From assembly GCA_025457725.1 (NCBI GenBank), contig JALOTU010000067.1:1-10621 (forward strand): a DNA stretch of 10,621 nt. The letters run 5' to 3'. The notes below the pieces were generated by a model that saw only the letters and a list, made by a program, of their open reading frames with translations, had not been told where the DNA came from and did no database searches. Numbering within the stretch: position 1 is the first letter of the stretch; the number at the start of each line of letters is the position of its first letter. Origin of the DNA: Verrucomicrobiota bacterium (GTDB lineage Bacteria > Verrucomicrobiota > Verrucomicrobiia > Limisphaerales > DSYF01). The position numbers were made by a program, and so were the translations under genes. Shown here one piece after another: positions 6,835-10,621 of the stretch.

Positions 6835-7596
6835 ATGGCAACGGCATCGCTCCACACGCTCACCCAATACTGCGACCGGCTGCTGCGCATCGCCGAGGTG
6901 CCCGATTACGACGGCGCGGTCAACGGACTGCAGGTGGAACGCCGGGGACCGGTGCGACGCATCGCCGCCGCCGTGGACGCCAGCAGCGCCACCATCGGGA
7001 TGGCGAGCCATGCGAAGGCGGACCTGCTGATCGTGCACCACGGCCTGTTCTGGAACGAGCGTCATCCCTGGACCGGCGCGAATTACCGCCTGCTGCGATT
7101 GCTGGTGGACGCCAACCTGGCGGTCTACAGCGCACACCTGCCGCTCGATGTTCATCCGCAGCTGGGCAACAATGTCCGGCTGTGCGCGGCGCTGGGATTG
7201 ACACGTCTCAAGCCGTTCCTGCTGGAGCGGGGCATTCACGTGGGATTCCGGTCCTCGACGGCAATGCCGCTGAAAAAACTTTCAACGCGCCTGGCCAGGG
7301 CCGTGTGCGGCCCGGTGCACGTCATTCCCGCCGGGCCAAGGACTTGTCGCCGCATCGGAGTGGTGACAGGAGGCGCCGGCGGCGAGCTGCGCCAGGCGGC
7401 CGCGGAAGGCGTGGACACCTTCATCACCGGCGAGGGCGCGCACTGGACGCATGCGCTGGCGGAGGAACTCGGGATCAACGTGCTCTACGCCGGCCACTAC
7501 GCCACCGAAACCTTCGGGGTCAACGCACTCGCGCAACATCTGTCGCGCCGATTCAAACTGTCGTGGACGTTTCTCGATCATCCGACCGGTCTGTAG
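6835..7596 (+). CDS. NIF3/YbgI-family dinuclear metal-centre protein
   Basis: A 253-residue protein of the NIF3 (YbgI, DUF34) family, about the size of E. coli YbgI (247). Family members form hexameric rings with two metal ions per subunit; their physiological role is unsettled, and the frequent label GTP cyclohydrolase I type 2 is doubtful. The N-terminal motif is VPDYDGAVNGLQV (22-34), a divergent form of the usual DNxGLQ block. Metal ligands are visible as H68-H69 in IVHHGLFW, H101 and D105 in SAHLPLD, and H221 and E225 in GHYATE. ITGE (197-200) and AHWTHALAEELGINVLYAG lie just before the last ligands. The order and spacing are typical, so it should bind metal. The ATG at 6835 gives a normal N-terminus; no clear Shine-Dalgarno precedes it. 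It is transcribed away from speA, and its stop is followed directly by the repeat region. Confidence 0.93.
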   Translation: MATASLHTLTQYCDRLLRIAEVPDYDGAVNGLQVERRGPVRRIAAAVDASSATIGMASHAKADLLIVHHGLFWNERHPWTGANYRLLRLLVDANLAVYSAHLPLDVHPQLGNNVRLCAALGLTRLKPFLLERGIHVGFRSSTAMPLKKLSTRLARAVCGPVHVIPAGPRTCRRIGVVTGGAGGELRQAAAEGVDTFITGEGAHWTHALAEELGINVLYAGHYATETFGVNALAQHLSRRFKLSWTFLDHPTGL

Positions 7597-7602
7597 GCTT
7601 CC

Positions 7603-7726
7603 TTCGGACCGCCCCATCCTCCGGGGGCGCAGGATCGCCCGGTTGCTGACGACGTGCGTCTTTTCAATAAAACCGGCGTGTTCTGGCATCGTGGCTTGCT
7701 GCGGGCCGGGGACGTCCCGCGCTCCG
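7603..7726. repeat. 124-bp near-tandem repeat, copy 1
   Basis: It runs from TTCGGACCGC to CGCGCTCCG and is matched by copy 2 with 4 differences in 124 bases (positions 7613, 7660, 7663 and 7666). Within it are ATCCT/AGGAT arms (7616-7620, 7631-7635), CCGGTT/AACCGG arms (7639-7644, 7671-7676) and a perfect 10-bp palindrome GGGACGTCCC (7709-7718). The unit therefore could fold into three short stems. No transposase or terminal inverted repeats are present. Confidence 0.9.
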
Positions 7727-7731
7727 CTGTT

Positions 7732-7855
7732 TTCGGACCGCGCCATCCTCCGGGGGCGCAGGATCGCCCGGTTGCTGACGACGTGCGTTTTCTCGATAAA
7801 ACCGGCGTGTTCTGGCATCGTGGCTTGCTGCGGGCCGGGGACGTCCCGCGCTCCG
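7732..7855. repeat. 124-bp near-tandem repeat, copy 2
   Basis: Second copy in the same orientation, 129 bp after the first, separated from it by a 5-bp CTGTT spacer. All three inverted-repeat elements are kept: ATCCT/AGGAT (7745-7749, 7760-7764), CCGGTT/AACCGG (7768-7773, 7800-7805) and GGGACGTCCC (7838-7847). Three of the four changes between copies fall in the loop between the CCGGTT and AACCGG arms, none in an arm, which is compatible with a conserved structure but too few to prove it. Confidence 0.9.
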
Positions 7856-7888
7856 GGTGAATCCGGGGATTCTGATTCCCACCCCGAC

Positions 7889-10591
7889 TCACTTGCCATC
7901 GACGGGCTTGGATGGGCGGGCGTTGGAGGCCAGCAGAATGCCCAGCAGCACCAGGGACAGGCTGATGGAGGCAAGACTCACGTACAAGCCGCCGATCGGA
8001 GGCCGGAACAGAAACTCAACGGTGTGGTTGCCGGGCTCCAGAAAGACTCCGCGCATCAGGTAATTGCAGCGCAGCAGTCCAGCCGGCTGTCCATCGACCC
8101 GGACGCGCCAGTCCGCATCATATCGATCATTGAGCAACAGGACCGCGGGTTGATGAACCTGGGCCTGAAGCACGACGGCCTTGGGATGATAGCTTTGGAG
8201 GGTCACCGAGCCCACGCCGTTGGTCGCGACTGGCGAGGTCGGAGCCGGGAGTTCGCTGCTGACGATCACCTGGGTGTGCGGGTCGAAGTCCGTGCGCGTC
8301 AACTCGGCGAGGGTGGCGGCGTCATTGGTTTGAACCTGCCAGTCGGCGTAGAGTTGGACCCGAGGCAGGGCCCCGGTGAATTCGAACAGCGCATAGGGTC
8401 CATCCTGGGTGGGCACGGCGGTGAGCTGATCCAGGCGGGTGACCTGGGTGAGGCCGGGTTTGGGTCGGACGTCAAAGAGCGAGAGGATGCGGAACCGGTT
8501 GCGGCCGCCGTCCAGTTGTTCGTTGAGGACCGGCAGGAAACCGGCGGGGCCGAGCAGATAGCGGGTGTTGGTCAGTTCCCATCGGCGCGCCACCAGATGT
8601 ATGGTCTCCGGGGAGTTCTGAAAGGCCAGCGCGGATTCGAAGGCGACATAATCCTCGGGTTGACGAGGCAGCTGGATGAGGTCGAGGGACTGGATGTTGT
8701 AGTACTGGAAGTGGTGCTGCACCCATTCGATCTTGTAGAGCTGGTCGAACAACGACAGTTCGGGGGAGGGCGCCCGAAAGGGCAGGACTGACACCCGCTG
8801 TTCGAAGGGATGCTCGCGCAGCCGGTCGAGGATCGGGTTGGTGGCGTACTTCTGGGTATAATCCCAAAAGATGATCCAGGGCCGGTTCGCACGACCAAGA
8901 TCCAGGACCAGCAGCAGCCCCAGCAACACCCCGCCCCACCGCGCGCGTTTTCCGGCAAACCTGCCACTCAGCACCAAGACAACCGCGCCGGCACAAAGTG
9001 CGAACAGCAACACAAAGACCCCTGCCTGACGGATGCTAAAACTTGCGATGGCAGCCGCGAGGGAGGCATCAAACTGCACCGTTTGCAGATACTGCACCAA
9101 AGCCGGACGGCTGCTGGCATAGATCAGCCATCCCAGCAGGCTGACGCCGAATGTCGCGGCGCATCCGTAGGTCCAGCGCCGCTCAAAGCGAGTGGCTTGC
9201 CTCCACCAGGCCTTCAGCCCGGCCCACAACCCCAGGGCAGGTCCGCTTTGGGCTTCCAGGTATCGGAGACTGAGACCATGAACCCCCAACGCAAACAACA
9301 CCGTCAACGCCATGGAAAAGATGTTGATGAACTTGATCGGGTTGCGAATGGTGGAAAAATACGGCAGCTGATAGAGCAACCCATAGAACGGCGCATGCCG
9401 CCCGAACGCGAGCAACAGCGCGACCACGGCGGTCCCTGTCCAAAACCAAATCCATCTCCTCTGAGCCGCGCTGAAGACAGAGTCGCTTTTTCTGAACGAT
9501 TGCAGCGCGCCCCAGACCGCGATCAAGGCCACCAACACACCGGCATAGGCCCCGCCCCCGGTGTGACGAATAAACCCATTCGGCGGATTTCCCTGCGCCC
9601 CGCCGGCAAAATAACGGTCCCAGGCTGCGTCCCGGCCGATCTCCCCCCAATAGTTGCCGCCCTCGTACGATTTCTGCAGCGATTCAGACAATCCTTGAGG
9701 GGTATCGAGTCGGTAACCGAAGAGGCCGGGAACCACCAGCGCAAGGGCTTCCTTCTTGGGAAGACTCCACTGGGTGGCCCAGTCCCATTTTTCTTCCTTG
9801 GAACGATCCTCCGCTGACGCCCCCGCCACTCCTTGAATCTGAGTGCCAATCAAAGAGACCATGGCTTGAGCGGCCACCAGCGCGGCGAAGAGGGCGACCA
9901 CCAGCGTTTGGGCAACCCCTTTTCCAGCCCGGGCCAGGACCGGACCTCCCTGGTTCCACGCCTGGAACATCATGAACGCGGCGACCAGCAAACTGAGAAT
10001 GGCCCCAACGTCGAACCCCTCGAGAATGGCCCCACCGACGCAGGCGCCGCCCAGCAATGTCCTGACCCAGCGCATATGGCCTGAGCCGGGGGAAAGTGCC
10101 GCCAAGGCCGCAAAGGTCCAACCGATGGCCATGGTGTGGCCCACCAAGCCCCAGCATGCGGTGGAGAAAAAGGTGGAGTTGAGAGCCACCGCCAACGCCC
10201 CCAGGACGGCGGCCAGGGGCCTTAATCCGGAACTGCGGAAGAACAACCAGGCGGCGAGGCTGGTGAACAAGATCGCCAGCTGCACGCTGAACTTCGAAAA
10301 CCCGACCGGGGTTAGGAGAAGCTTCAGGATGCCTACCCCGCTCACTGGATTGGCAGGCACCTCAAATCCAAGCCAGTTCAAATCAGCCCACCACCCGACG
10401 AACGATTGCGGCACTTTCGCAGCCTCGGCACATTGCGGGCCTAAAGGCCCGTCATTGGAAAACAGCACGTACTCAGGTGCGAGAGCCTTAAGAAACATGA
10501 CTGCAAGCACCATCACCAATCCAAACACTACCACCCAGAAACCACTGGCACGGAGCCTGGCGGCATTGCACAAAACGCGATCTTCTTTCAT
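7889..10591 (-). CDS. YfhO-family polytopic membrane protein (GT-C-like)
   Basis: A 900-residue protein with about a dozen hydrophobic segments in its first two thirds (for example near 17-37, 103-118, 125-140, 178-207, 228-249, 347-363, 381-396, 423-440, 474-491, 523-542 and 553-566) and one near the C-terminus (868-888). The first loop has FSNDGPLG (44-51), where D47 may be the loop acidic residue typical of GT-C glycosyltransferases. VVPGLFGYRLDTP and YFSTIRNPIKF (411-421) are blocks seen in YfhO proteins. A large soluble domain follows (about 570-865), ending NDRYDADWRVRVDGQPAG (821-838), GVFLEPGNHTVEF (848-860) and RPPIGG, the family's typical C-terminal signature. YfhO members are tied to glycosylation of surface polymers in Firmicutes; activity here is unproven. 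ATG 10591 was chosen, but the frame stays open to the window edge, so a start further upstream, including a TTG at 10609, cannot be excluded. No Shine-Dalgarno is evident. Confidence 0.85.
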   Translation of the reverse strand: MKEDRVLCNAARLRASGFWVVVFGLVMVLAVMFLKALAPEYVLFSNDGPLGPQCAEAAKVPQSFVGWWADLNWLGFEVPANPVSGVGILKLLLTPVGFSKFSVQLAILFTSLAAWLFFRSSGLRPLAAVLGALAVALNSTFFSTACWGLVGHTMAIGWTFAALAALSPGSGHMRWVRTLLGGACVGGAILEGFDVGAILSLLVAAFMMFQAWNQGGPVLARAGKGVAQTLVVALFAALVAAQAMVSLIGTQIQGVAGASAEDRSKEEKWDWATQWSLPKKEALALVVPGLFGYRLDTPQGLSESLQKSYEGGNYWGEIGRDAAWDRYFAGGAQGNPPNGFIRHTGGGAYAGVLVALIAVWGALQSFRKSDSVFSAAQRRWIWFWTGTAVVALLLAFGRHAPFYGLLYQLPYFSTIRNPIKFINIFSMALTVLFALGVHGLSLRYLEAQSGPALGLWAGLKAWWRQATRFERRWTYGCAATFGVSLLGWLIYASSRPALVQYLQTVQFDASLAAAIASFSIRQAGVFVLLFALCAGAVVLVLSGRFAGKRARWGGVLLGLLLVLDLGRANRPWIIFWDYTQKYATNPILDRLREHPFEQRVSVLPFRAPSPELSLFDQLYKIEWVQHHFQYYNIQSLDLIQLPRQPEDYVAFESALAFQNSPETIHLVARRWELTNTRYLLGPAGFLPVLNEQLDGGRNRFRILSLFDVRPKPGLTQVTRLDQLTAVPTQDGPYALFEFTGALPRVQLYADWQVQTNDAATLAELTRTDFDPHTQVIVSSELPAPTSPVATNGVGSVTLQSYHPKAVVLQAQVHQPAVLLLNDRYDADWRVRVDGQPAGLLRCNYLMRGVFLEPGNHTVEFLFRPPIGGLYVSLASISLSLVLLGILLASNARPSKPVDGK

Positions 10592-10621
10592 CTGATTCAA
10601 TGCTGACAATGACTTTGGCAG

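Larger units (their letters stand above)
7597..7888. other. Convergent intergenic region filled by a duplicated non-coding unit
   Basis: This 292-bp gap separates the 3' ends of the NIF3 and YfhO-like genes. Almost all of it is two copies of a 124-bp unit. Because the period (129) is a multiple of three, every frame shows the same repeated peptide, which gives misleading short open frames on both strands. None of them has recognisable protein features, so I treat the region as non-coding. Confidence 0.7.

Noticed and set aside
6715..7239. Upstream extension of speA to a start near 7239
   Set aside because: The added 175 residues lie antisense to the well-supported NIF3 gene and match no arginine decarboxylase; the family length and N-terminus fit the ATG at 6714.
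7603..7855. CRISPR array or insertion sequence as explanation of the repeat
   Set aside because: There are only two copies, of 124 bp with a 5-bp spacer, unlike 25-40-bp CRISPR repeats with similar-sized spacers. No transposase or terminal inverted repeat is present.
7451..8791. Plus-strand open frame across the repeat region and into the YfhO-like gene
   Set aside because: It joins the end of the NIF3 gene in another frame, the repeat unit and the antisense of YfhO. The repeated peptide it shows comes only from the 129-bp period being divisible by three.

Overview
The window is a GC-rich, gene-dense stretch of a Gram-negative-type bacterial chromosome. Lipid A synthesis (lpxA) means an outer membrane. 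The gene mix is a GtaA-like secreted protein, an ArnC-like glycosyltransferase, a biosynthetic arginine decarboxylase, and a very large YfhO-like membrane protein. Together with weak Shine-Dalgarno sequences and short dispersed-looking palindromes between genes, this fits a Verrucomicrobiota genome, possibly a Limisphaerales/Pedosphaera-type lineage. That placement is inference from gene style, not from a marker gene.

Layout. Seven protein genes are supported. (1) 1-2065, minus: a secreted GtaA/DUF4965-type protein whose last residues are cut off by the window edge. (2) 2254-3045, plus: lpxA. (3) 3095-3838, plus: a soluble GT2 glycosyltransferase, apparently co-transcribed with lpxA. (4) 3937-4629, minus: an unrecognised polytopic membrane protein. 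(5) 4771-6714, minus: speA, just upstream of gene 4 in transcription order. (6) 6835-7596, plus: a NIF3/YbgI-family metal protein, divergent from speA. (7) 7889-10591, minus: a YfhO-family membrane protein that starts close to the right edge. I found no tRNA, rRNA, CRISPR array, transposase or phage gene.

How the genes relate. lpxA makes the first committed intermediate of lipid A. The adjacent ArnC/DPM1-like transferase probably loads a sugar onto a polyprenyl phosphate, so genes 2 and 3 form a plausible envelope-glycolipid pair. YfhO-like proteins are also linked to envelope or surface-polymer glycosylation. speA (arginine to agmatine) opens polyamine synthesis, and the membrane protein after it has no recognised function. 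The NIF3 protein is a widespread family of unsettled function.

Non-coding structure is the less ordinary part. A 124-bp non-coding unit is duplicated almost in tandem (97% identical, period 129) between the convergent NIF3 and YfhO genes. A perfect 7-bp-arm palindrome separates the convergent GT2 and membrane-protein genes. Two GC-rich hairpins lie in the 141-bp gap between speA and the membrane-protein gene. An overlapping set of GTTC/GAAC half-sites sits upstream of lpxA. I saw no convincing new defence or mobile system. The best candidates for a second look are the tandem repeat and the speA-linked membrane protein.
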